5,022 nt of DNA from Chloroflexia bacterium (GTDB lineage Bacteria; Chloroflexota; Chloroflexia; QHBQ01; JADMIH01), in NCBI GenBank assembly GCA_025927935.1, contig JAICKM010000538.1, positions 1-5,022 on the forward strand, in the 5' to 3' direction. The notes below the pieces were generated by a model. The model ran no database searches. It was not told the DNA's origin and saw only the letters and a list, made by a program, of their open reading frames with translations. A program made the translations under genes and the position numbers. How positions within the stretch are numbered: position 1 is the stretch's first letter; each line of letters opens with the position of its first letter. Positions 1 to 4,159 of this stretch are shown here, one piece after another.

Positions 1-414
1 ACCAAGGCCATTGGCCGCGCGCTGGCCGGCCTCGGTTTCGGCACCCAGTTCTGCCGCGACTTCGACTTCGCCCAGGAGGCCCGCGCCGACGTGCCCCGCG
101 CCCAGGTGGTGGACGCGCCTATCGGCTACCCGGCTGCCGTGGCTCATGCCGAAACCGCGCCCGCCGGGCGCACGCTGGTAGCGGTCGCCTCCAACGGCGG
201 CAACCGCGCGCAGGCCGAGGGGGTGCGCCCCACCGGCACCGTGACCGACAAGCAGTTGAAGGCGATTTATGCGATTGCCCGCGCCGCCCGGCACCTGTCG
301 GAGCCGGAAGTCGATAATCGCTGCCGCGAACTCTACAATTGCAAGCCCGAGGAGCTGTCCAAGGTCGAAGCCTCGCAGTTCATCGACGTCTTGAAGGGTG
401 AGCAGGCCGCCTGA
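1..414 (+). CDS. Probable phage-type single-strand annealing / ssDNA-binding protein, C-terminal part (5' end outside window)
   Basis: The frame is open from base 1 to the TGA at 412-414, giving 137 visible residues, so the start lies to the left and the GTG at 91 is probably internal. Visible residues 1-17 (TKAIGRALAGLGFGTQF) resemble the conserved helix ending the core of phage Rad52/Erf-like annealing proteins and related ssDNA-binding proteins, which often read 'ET.AIGRALA..GYG'. A low-complexity Ala/Pro/Gly linker follows (about 25-78). A small helical C-terminal module then runs from about residue 80 to 133, with the pattern TDKQLKAIYAIAR...ELYNCKPEELSKVEASQFIDVLK. This tail type is common at the end of phage recombination proteins and is thought to be a protein- or DNA-contact module. 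The role would be recombination or repair on single-stranded DNA in the cytoplasm. The next gene is an excisionase-type HTH protein, which supports a mobile-element context. The family is assigned from memory of motifs; the N-terminal core is not visible. Confidence 0.6.
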   Translation, partial: TKAIGRALAGLGFGTQFCRDFDFAQEARADVPRAQVVDAPIGYPAAVAHAETAPAGRTLVAVASNGGNRAQAEGVRPTGTVTDKQLKAIYAIARAARHLSEPEVDNRCRELYNCKPEELSKVEASQFIDVLKGEQAA

Positions 415-424
415 ACGCTGCCTG

Positions 425-453
425 CCTGGTGGTCGCCGGGCGCCCCGGCCAGG
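425..453 (+). other. GC-rich hairpin between the annealing-protein and HTH genes
   Basis: The outer stem CCTGG (425-429) pairs with CCAGG (449-453). The inner stem CCGGG (436-440) pairs with CCCGG (444-448) around a 3-nt loop, with a six-base bulge on the 5' side. No T-tract follows, so it is not a classical intrinsic terminator. It may be a processing or mRNA-stability element between two co-transcribed genes, or chance pairing in GC-rich DNA. The downstream gene has its own purine-rich ribosome site about 12 bases beyond. Confidence 0.3.
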
Positions 454-483
454 GCGTCCGGCACGGGGGAAGGGAGCAGTCCG

Positions 484-726
484 ATGCACGCTTATGATGA
501 GCTGTACACCACGCGCCAGGCGGCGGCGTTCCTGGGCGTGAGCGAACTGGCGATCCGCACGGCGGTCAAGGAAGGGAAGCTGCGCGCCTGGCGCCTCCCC
601 AGCCGCCGCGATGTGCTGATCCGCAAGCGCGACCTGCTGCCTTTCACTGACCCCGACCACGAACTCGACGCCCCGCGCCAGCTAGCCCTCTTCGACGAGC
701 GCACCCGGCAGCAAGGCGTCGCGTAA
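484..726 (+). CDS. Small excisionase-type (MerR-like winged) helix-turn-helix DNA-binding protein
   Basis: This 80-residue protein has one HTH_17/excisionase-family domain filling residues 7-55. YTTRQAAAFLGVSELAIRTAV is the helix-turn-helix, KEGKLRAWRLPSRRDVLIRKRDLLPF is the wing, and the arginine pair before the wing turn is typical of DNA-backbone contact. A short acidic/polar tail (56-80) has no recognised domain. Members of this family act as excisionases (recombination directionality factors) or as small regulators of mobile elements, so the target cannot be read from sequence. The ATG at 484 is preceded by a purine-rich Shine-Dalgarno stretch (GGGGGAAGGGAG, 465-476) at suitable spacing. 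It lies 69 bases after the annealing-protein gene, same strand, probably co-transcribed, and the transcript ends at the terminator just downstream. No integrase is seen in the window, so a role as a true excisionase is unproven. Confidence 0.82.
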   Translation: MHAYDELYTTRQAAAFLGVSELAIRTAVKEGKLRAWRLPSRRDVLIRKRDLLPFTDPDHELDAPRQLALFDERTRQQGVA

Positions 727-762
727 CCGCCCACCGGGACCTCAACCACATAGCGCACTACG

Positions 763-796
763 GAACGGGTTCCCCGCGGAACCCGTTCTCTTTTTT
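763..796 (+). terminator. Strong Rho-independent terminator after the HTH gene
   Basis: A perfect 11-bp stem (GAACGGGTTCC at 763-773 with GGAACCCGTTC at 778-788) closes a four-base CCGC loop and runs straight into TCTTTTTT (789-796). It begins 36 bases after the HTH stop codon. It ends the transcript of the mobile-element-like pair and insulates the HD gene, whose promoter starts within the T-tract. On the other strand there is no comparable T-tract, so it is judged unidirectional. Confidence 0.92.
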
Positions 797-818
797 GCCG
801 GCGCCGCCATGCTATAAT
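791..818 (+). promoter_or_regulatory. Extended -10 sigma70-type promoter for the HD-domain gene
   Basis: TATAAT at 813-818 matches the -10 consensus exactly and is preceded by TG one base upstream (TGC, 810-812), forming a full extended -10 element. The -35 region is poor: 16 bases upstream lies only the terminator's T-run (791-796), and TTGCCG at 795-800 is spaced too closely (12 bases). Extended -10 promoters tolerate a weak -35. The expected transcription start is near 825, giving a leader of about 107 nt before the HD gene ATG. Confidence 0.75.
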
Positions 819-824
819 GACGCG

Positions 825-931
825 GAGCCGCGCATGGTAAACACCGGCCCAGTACCGGTAGCGGCCGGTTTCAAATCGGCCCGTGTGTAGCACCCGCCCT
901 GCGGTGGACAATTAGGAGTTGTAACAAATCA
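825..931 (+). promoter_or_regulatory. Structured 5' leader of the HD gene with competing hairpins and a possible 18-codon leader peptide
   Basis: Two local hairpins can form: ACCGG/CCGGT (843-847 with 855-859, 7-nt loop) and GGCCG/CGGCC (863-867 with 877-881). They compete with a longer helix in which ACCGGCC (843-849) pairs with GGCCGGT (863-869), so the leader has at least two mutually exclusive folds. A third hairpin (CACC..GC / GCGGTG, 891-906) sits just ahead of the AGGAG Shine-Dalgarno (914-918). A small open frame (ATG 834, TAG 888-890, product MVNTGPVPVAAGFKSARV) covers the switchable region, with GGAG at 824-827 six bases before its ATG. That site would lie at the very 5' end of the predicted transcript, so translation is uncertain. 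I do not recognise a known riboswitch class. Attenuation or translational control is an inference. Confidence 0.4.
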
Positions 932-1870
932 ATGACAGACGAACAAAAGAGGGACGTAGCGCAACCTCCGGCCCAGGAAACCGAAGAGATCCATATCGAC
1001 GAACCGACGCCCGTGCTGGTGGAGACGGCCACCGGGTTCGACCTGCCCGACGCCCCGCACGAAGTTCCCGTCGGCCAGGAGCCGCTGGCTCCGACCGAGC
1101 TGATCCGCCTGCCCGCGCGCCATAACCCGCGCCTGCAACGCCTGTTGCAGAAGGTCAACGCCGACGAAGACCTCCACGCCATCTGGCGCTGCCAGAACGT
1201 GACCGCCGTGGACCGCCTCGGTATGAGCGACCACGGCCCCGTGCATATGCACATCGTCGCCAACAGCGCCCTGCGCCTGCTGCGCCTGCTGCTGGCCCGC
1301 GACCTGGTGCCCAGCATCGTCAAGGACCATGGTCTGGAGGTGGCCGATGCCGAGATCGTGGTGGTGCTGGCTGCGCTGCTCCACGACAGCGGGATGTCGA
1401 TCCACCGCGCTAACCATGAAGAGATGAGCCTGTTCGTGGCCCTGCCCAAGCTGCAAGAGTTGCTGGCCGATCTCTACCCGCCCGCCATGCGCCGCGTGGT
1501 TATCTCGGAGGTCTTGCACGCCATCATCACCCATCGCAGCGACGGCCGCCCGCTGACGCTGGAAGCCGGCGTGGTGCGTCTGGCCGACGCGCTCGACATG
1601 GCGCAGGGCCGGGCGCGCGTGCCCTTCGAGGCCGGGCAGGTCAACATCCACTCCGTCTCCGCCGCCGCCATCGACAGCGTGCAGATCGGCCCCGGCGAAA
1701 CCAAGCCCATCCGCGTGGTCATCCGCATGAACAACTCCGCAGGCATTTTCCAACTGGACGACCTGCTCAAAGACAAACTGCGCGGCTCCGGCCTGGAACC
1801 CTACGTCGAGGTCGCCGCCGAAATCGAAGGCACCCAGGAGAAGCGCCTGGTCCAGGCTTTCCACATCTAG
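932..1870 (+). CDS. HD-domain metal-dependent phosphohydrolase with acidic N-terminal extension
   Basis: This 312-residue soluble protein has three parts. Residues 1-55 are acidic and Pro/Glu-rich, probably disordered (EETEEIHIDEPTPVLVE-like composition). An HD domain covers about 78-230, with metal-ligand candidates H105 (DHGPVHMH), H151-D152 (AALLHDSGMSIH), H158, H196/H201 (VLHAIITHRSD) and D219/D222 (RLADALDM). A mixed alpha/beta C-terminal domain (about 235-312) contains alternating hydrophobic strands. HD proteins with the 'NVTAVDRLG..DHGPVH' entry motif and 'ALLHDSGMSIHR' centre recall uncharacterised phosphohydrolases in archaea and thermophilic bacteria; the substrate is unknown and may be a nucleotide or phosphoester. 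The metal-binding residues look intact, so an active enzyme is likely. The ATG at 932 follows AGGAG (914-918) at a rather long 13-base spacing, and no closer in-frame start exists. It stands alone on the + strand, between its own promoter and a convergent methyltransferase gene. The long antisense frame over it is a codon-bias shadow. Confidence 0.85.
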   Translation: MTDEQKRDVAQPPAQETEEIHIDEPTPVLVETATGFDLPDAPHEVPVGQEPLAPTELIRLPARHNPRLQRLLQKVNADEDLHAIWRCQNVTAVDRLGMSDHGPVHMHIVANSALRLLRLLLARDLVPSIVKDHGLEVADAEIVVVLAALLHDSGMSIHRANHEEMSLFVALPKLQELLADLYPPAMRRVVISEVLHAIITHRSDGRPLTLEAGVVRLADALDMAQGRARVPFEAGQVNIHSVSAAAIDSVQIGPGETKPIRVVIRMNNSAGIFQLDDLLKDKLRGSGLEPYVEVAAEIEGTQEKRLVQAFHI

Positions 1871-1891
1871 GATCGCCCGGCGGCCTGCTTT

Positions 1892-2473
1892 CTACCCGAC
1901 ACGCGTCGCCAGGATGACCGCCGCGGACGGTGTGACCCGGATCTCGGTGGCGGCCAGGCGCGACTCGTTGAGCCACCAGGCGCGGACCGGGTCCGCCCGG
2001 CCCAGCCACTCCGGCGGCCACTGGTCCTCCGGCGTCAGGTCATCGAGCACCACCAGGCCGCCCGGCGCCAGCGCTGCCACGACCGACTCCGGCGTCTCGA
2101 CCTTGGCCGCCCGCGCATCGGCGAACAGCAGCGCGAACGGCCCATGTGGCAGAATCGTCTGCCAGTTGCCGGTCAGTACCTGCACGCCGGGCACGGCGCG
2201 CAGCAGGCACCGCGCCAGGGCCGCCCGCCGCGCATCGATCTCCACCGTCCACAACTCCACGCCGGGCGCGAGGGCGCCAGCCATCCAGGCCGTGCCCACC
2301 CCGCATCCGGTGCCGATCTCCCCGATGCGCCCACGCGTGCATGCGCCCGCCAGGACGCGCAGCAGCCGCCCCACCTCCGGCGTGCAGGAGGACACAAATC
2401 CCAGTTCCGCCGCCAGTGCCGTCGCCTGCCGTACCAGTGCCGGGATCGCGCTGGTAGCTTGATAGGTAGTCAT
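1892..2473 (-). CDS. Class I SAM-dependent methyltransferase, O-methyltransferase-like
   Basis: The product is 193 residues when started at ATG 2473-2471. That codon has AGAGG seven bases upstream and lies 13 bases after the stop of the GGDEF gene; a longer open frame to 2560 would overlap that gene and has no support. Residues 8-47 form a helical cap (PALVRQATALAAELGF..SCTPEVGRLL), as in COG4122/O-methyltransferase family 3 proteins. The Rossmann core follows: motif I EIGTGCGVGTAW (52-63) binds SAM, LWTVEID (74-80) gives the acidic ribose ligand, LLFADA (115-120) is the motif IV strand, and GGLVVLDDL (138-146) supplies the DD pair that often binds a divalent metal. The substrate is unknown. 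The sequence resembles small actinobacterial methyltransferases, so lateral exchange is possible. Spacing suggests co-transcription with the GGDEF gene. It ends 21 bases from the convergent HD gene, and no clear terminator is seen in that gap. Confidence 0.85.
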   Translation of the reverse strand: MTTYQATSAIPALVRQATALAAELGFVSSCTPEVGRLLRVLAGACTRGRIGEIGTGCGVGTAWMAGALAPGVELWTVEIDARRAALARCLLRAVPGVQVLTGNWQTILPHGPFALLFADARAAKVETPESVVAALAPGGLVVLDDLTPEDQWPPEWLGRADPVRAWWLNESRLAATEIRVTPSAAVILATRVG

Positions 2474-2486
2474 CGCGGCGCCTCTG

Positions 2487-3173
2487 CTAAGCTTTCGGAG
2501 GGGCGCCGAGCCGGTCGTTGTACTTCTTGAGCACGTCGTCCAGCGCCTCGCGCAACACACTGGCCTCGTTGCGCTTGAGCATGGTCGCCAGTTGCGCCAG
2601 GCGCTCCAACTGCGTGGCCGTGTAGTGGCTCGTCTTCGTCACCATGCGGCTGTCGGCCAGCGGCAGCGAGACTTTATTGCGCCCGGTGGCCTTGGCAACG
2701 TACAACGCCTGGTCGGCCTCGCGGATCAGTTCGACCTCCCCCTGGCCGTTGGCCGGGTAGGCGGCCAACCCCATCGTGCAGGTCAGGCGGATGTCCGGCC
2801 ATTGCGGGAAGGAGAGCGCCGCGACGCATCGCCGCAACTCCTCCAGCAGCGTAAAGGCATCGTCCAGCCGCGTATCGGGCAGGGCGGCGGCAAACTCATC
2901 CCCCCCGTAGCGCGCGATCACCGCCGAGTCGGGCAGAACCGCCTCCAGCGTCCGCGCTACGCCCGCCAGCACCTCATCCCCCGCCTCATGCCCATGCGCC
3001 GTGTTCAACTGGAGAAAATAATCCAGGTCAAAGAGCATCACGCTCAGCGGATCGCCGGTGCGTCTGGCTTCCGGGATCAGCGTCTCGCGCAGCACATGAC
3101 GGAAGTAGGCCCCGGTCAGCAGGCCGGTTAGCGCGTCCTTGGTCGGCAACTCAAACGTAGTCGGGTGATTCAC
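2487..3173 (-). CDS. GGDEF-domain protein (putative diguanylate cyclase) with C-terminal ribbon-helix-helix-like DNA-binding tail
   Basis: The product is 228 residues from GTG 3173-3171, chosen because AGGAGG lies exactly seven bases upstream; an ATG at 3203 and another at 3314 have no ribosome site. The GGDEF domain spans about 13-169: DALTGLLTGAYF (13-24), FDLDYFLQLNTAHGHEAGDEVL (48-69, D49 as metal ligand), YGGDEF (89-94) and ADQALYVAKATGRNKV (153-168). The catalytic signature is intact, but the usual 'ND' pair of the substrate loop is N57-T58 and the RxxD inhibitory site five residues before GGDEF is absent. Residues about 180-219 (TKTSHYTATQLERLAQLATMLKRNEASVLREALDDVLKKY) match the CopG/Arc ribbon-helix-helix pattern: a short strand, a helix, a turn, then a helix with LREALD. 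No sensory or membrane segment is present. Family knowledge gives c-di-GMP synthesis from two GTP. The DNA-binding tail and the palindrome in its own promoter suggest autoregulation (inference). The methyltransferase gene follows after 13 bases. Confidence 0.88.
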   Translation of the reverse strand: MNHPTTFELPTKDALTGLLTGAYFRHVLRETLIPEARRTGDPLSVMLFDLDYFLQLNTAHGHEAGDEVLAGVARTLEAVLPDSAVIARYGGDEFAAALPDTRLDDAFTLLEELRRCVAALSFPQWPDIRLTCTMGLAAYPANGQGEVELIREADQALYVAKATGRNKVSLPLADSRMVTKTSHYTATQLERLAQLATMLKRNEASVLREALDDVLKKYNDRLGAPPKA

Positions 3174-3180
3174 AACACTT

Positions 3181-3186
3181 CCTCCT
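3181..3186 (-). promoter_or_regulatory. Ribosome binding site fixing the GTG start of the GGDEF gene
   Basis: AGGAGG on the - strand, a full match to the 16S rRNA tail, lies seven bases before GTG 3173-3171. It overrules the longer in-frame starts, which would also place the promoter and operator inside the coding region. Confidence 0.85.
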
Positions 3187-3203
3187 GTTCTATGGTTCTG
3201 CAT

Positions 3204-3237
3204 ATATGTATGTCCAATAACATACATATGTATGTTA
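3204..3237. repeat. Operator-like palindrome array with three ATGTATGT half-sites over the GGDEF promoter
   Basis: A perfect 20-bp palindrome fills 3218-3237 (left half TAACATACAT, right half ATGTATGTTA). To its left, ATATGTATGT (3204-3213) forms a perfect 10-bp inverted repeat with ACATACATAT (3220-3229) across six bases. The ATGTATGT unit therefore occurs three times, at 3206-3213, 3220-3227 (reversed) and 3228-3235. The two dyad centres lie 11 bp apart, about one helical turn, as suits two protein dimers on one face. The array overlaps the -10 and predicted start site, the position of a repressor. It is AT-rich in GC-rich DNA. The likeliest binder is the ribbon-helix-helix tail of the adjacent GGDEF protein (inference). 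Confidence 0.75.
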
Positions 3238-3260
3238 GCATAAGATAGAACTGGTGTCAA
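3232..3260 (-). promoter_or_regulatory. Sigma70-type promoter of the GGDEF-methyltransferase pair
   Basis: On the - strand, a perfect -35 TTGACA (3260-3255) is followed by a 17-base spacer and TAACAT (3237-3232), a 4/6 match to the -10 consensus. TGC immediately upstream makes it an extended -10. The expected start is near 3225, a G on the - strand, giving a leader of about 50 nt. The first bases of that RNA, GTATGT (3225-3220), can pair with ACATAC (3213-3208), forming a stem-loop at the very 5' end. The -10 and start site are covered by the palindrome described separately. Confidence 0.8.
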
Positions 3261-3261
3261 T

Positions 3262-3274
3262 AGCGCTGAGCGCT
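3262..3274. repeat. Pair of AGCGCT palindromic hexamers upstream of the -35 box
   Basis: AGCGCT occurs at 3262-3267 and again at 3269-3274, separated by one base, ending two bases from the -35 box of the GGDEF promoter. It could be a second regulator's site, but two hexamers in GC-rich DNA may be chance. Confidence 0.3.
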
Positions 3275-3312
3275 TTCCGGGCGCGGATTTTCCAGGTTGT
3301 GTTTTCCATGTC

Positions 3313-3328
3313 ATGGGTAAATGGGTAA
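3313..3328. repeat. Tandem 8-bp repeat ATGGGTAA x2
   Basis: ATGGGTAA is repeated directly without spacing in the intergenic region between ispD and the GGDEF gene, followed by a partial AT. The rest of this gap (3329-3436) holds a weak hairpin, GCACGG (3385-3390) with CCGTGC (3407-3412), but no T-rich tail on the - strand, so no convincing ispD terminator is seen. Function of the repeat is unknown. Confidence 0.5.
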
Positions 3329-3436
3329 ATTTCGCTCCATACCGTGAGCTTCATCGCCAGAGAGACACCAGGTCACGCGGTATGGCACGGCGCAGCCCGC
3401 CCGATCCCGTGCGGACCGCGCGGGGTACTGGGGCGG

Positions 3437-4159
3437 TTAGTGTTCGGGTGCGGATGCCAGGAGGGCTTCGGCCAGGACAAGGTCTTCCGGGGTGGTGATC
3501 TTGAGGTTGGATGGGGCGCCTTCGTAGACGTAGACGGGGTGGCCGAGGGCTTCCAGCAGGGCGGCATCGTCGGTCACGCTCAGGTGCTGGGCACGGGCGG
3601 CTTGATAGGCAGCGGCCAGCAAGGCGTAGCGGAATACCTGCGGCGTTTGCGCTTGCTGGAGCGTGGCGCGGTCCGGCGTGGCGGTGATGCGCCCCCCGGC
3701 ATCGACCACCTTCACCGTATCGCGCACCGGGATGGCGGCGATGGCGGCGCCGTGGGCGCGGGCGGCGGCGATGCCGCGCTCGATCAGCGCGCGCCCGGCC
3801 AGCGGGCGCGCGCCGTCATGCACCAGCACCAGGTCGAGCGTCGCCCCGGCAGCCGTGGCCGCCTGCTCTAGCGCGGCCAGGCCGTGGTCTGCCGAGTCCT
3901 GGCGGCGCGCCCCGCCGGGCACCACGGCGACCACCATGCCCCAGCCCACCCGCTGCCCCAGGCGTTGCACCTGCTCCAGCGTGGCCGGGTTGGCGACGAC
4001 CACAATCGCATCGATCTCCGGTGTTGCCTCAAAGCCGGCTACGCTGCGGGCCAGGACCGGCTGCCCGCCCAGCAGCGCGAACTGCTTGTCGATGCCGCCC
4101 ATGCGGCTGCTGCCGCCCGCGGCCACGACGATGGCCCCGCACCAGCGCGGTCCGCTCAC
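3437..4159 (-). CDS. ispD: 2-C-methyl-D-erythritol 4-phosphate cytidylyltransferase (IspD)
   Basis: The enzyme transfers CMP from CTP to 2-C-methyl-D-erythritol 4-phosphate, the third step of the non-mevalonate (MEP) isoprenoid pathway, in the cytoplasm. The 240-residue length is normal for a stand-alone IspD. Hallmarks, in order: the nucleotide loop AAGGSSRMGGIDKQF (13-27) with R19 and K25, RRQDSADHGL (85-94), HDGARP (114-119) with the metal-binding D115, VRDTVK (145-150) with T148, DRATLQQAQTPQVF (163-176) with R164, TDDA (196-199), and NLKITTPEDL (218-227) with K220. All residues known to be important in E. coli IspD have counterparts here. The start is GTG 4159-4157, with GGGAG (4169-4165) five bases upstream. 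The start overlaps the stop of the PIN-TRAM gene in a GTGA, so translation is probably coupled. No ispF follows, and there is no IspF fusion. Confidence 0.96.
   Translation of the reverse strand: MSGPRWCGAIVVAAGGSSRMGGIDKQFALLGGQPVLARSVAGFEATPEIDAIVVVANPATLEQVQRLGQRVGWGMVVAVVPGGARRQDSADHGLAALEQAATAAGATLDLVLVHDGARPLAGRALIERGIAAARAHGAAIAAIPVRDTVKVVDAGGRITATPDRATLQQAQTPQVFRYALLAAAYQAARAQHLSVTDDAALLEALGHPVYVYEGAPSNLKITTPEDLVLAEALLASAPEH

Noticed and set aside
795..800. TTGCCG as a -35 box for the HD gene promoter
   Set aside because: It is only 12 bases from TATAAT, too close for a sigma70 promoter; the extended -10 explains the promoter better.
820..889. tRNA-like pattern: a 7-nt-loop hairpin (843-859) followed by TTCAAAT (870-876) resembling an anticodon arm and a T loop
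   Set aside because: The loop lacks U33, the base closing the T loop at its 5' side is T rather than G and does not pair, there is no D-arm stem, and the acceptor pairing fails after five bases including two wobbles.
825..931. c-di-GMP (GEMM) riboswitch, considered because a GGDEF gene is nearby
   Set aside because: The conserved GEMM core motifs and tetraloop-receptor layout are not present.
929..1864. 311-codon open frame antisense to the HD gene
   Set aside because: It mirrors the HD gene almost exactly, has His/Asp/Gly-rich composition without a domain, and is the usual GC-bias shadow; the HD product has clear motifs.
2474..2560. Longer N-terminus for the methyltransferase (29 extra residues)
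   Set aside because: It would overlap the GGDEF coding region, has no family-like sequence, and the ATG at 2473 has a ribosome site.
3174..3314. Longer N-terminus for the GGDEF protein from the ATG at 3314 or 3203
   Set aside because: This would run through the promoter and palindrome; neither ATG has a ribosome site, whereas GTG 3173 has a perfect AGGAGG.
3385..3412. Terminator for ispD
   Set aside because: Only a six-bp stem with a 16-base loop and no T-tract on the - strand; not convincing.
3344..3871. Open frames on the + strand across the ispD region
   Set aside because: They are codon-bias shadows opposite a certain ispD gene, with no recognisable motifs.
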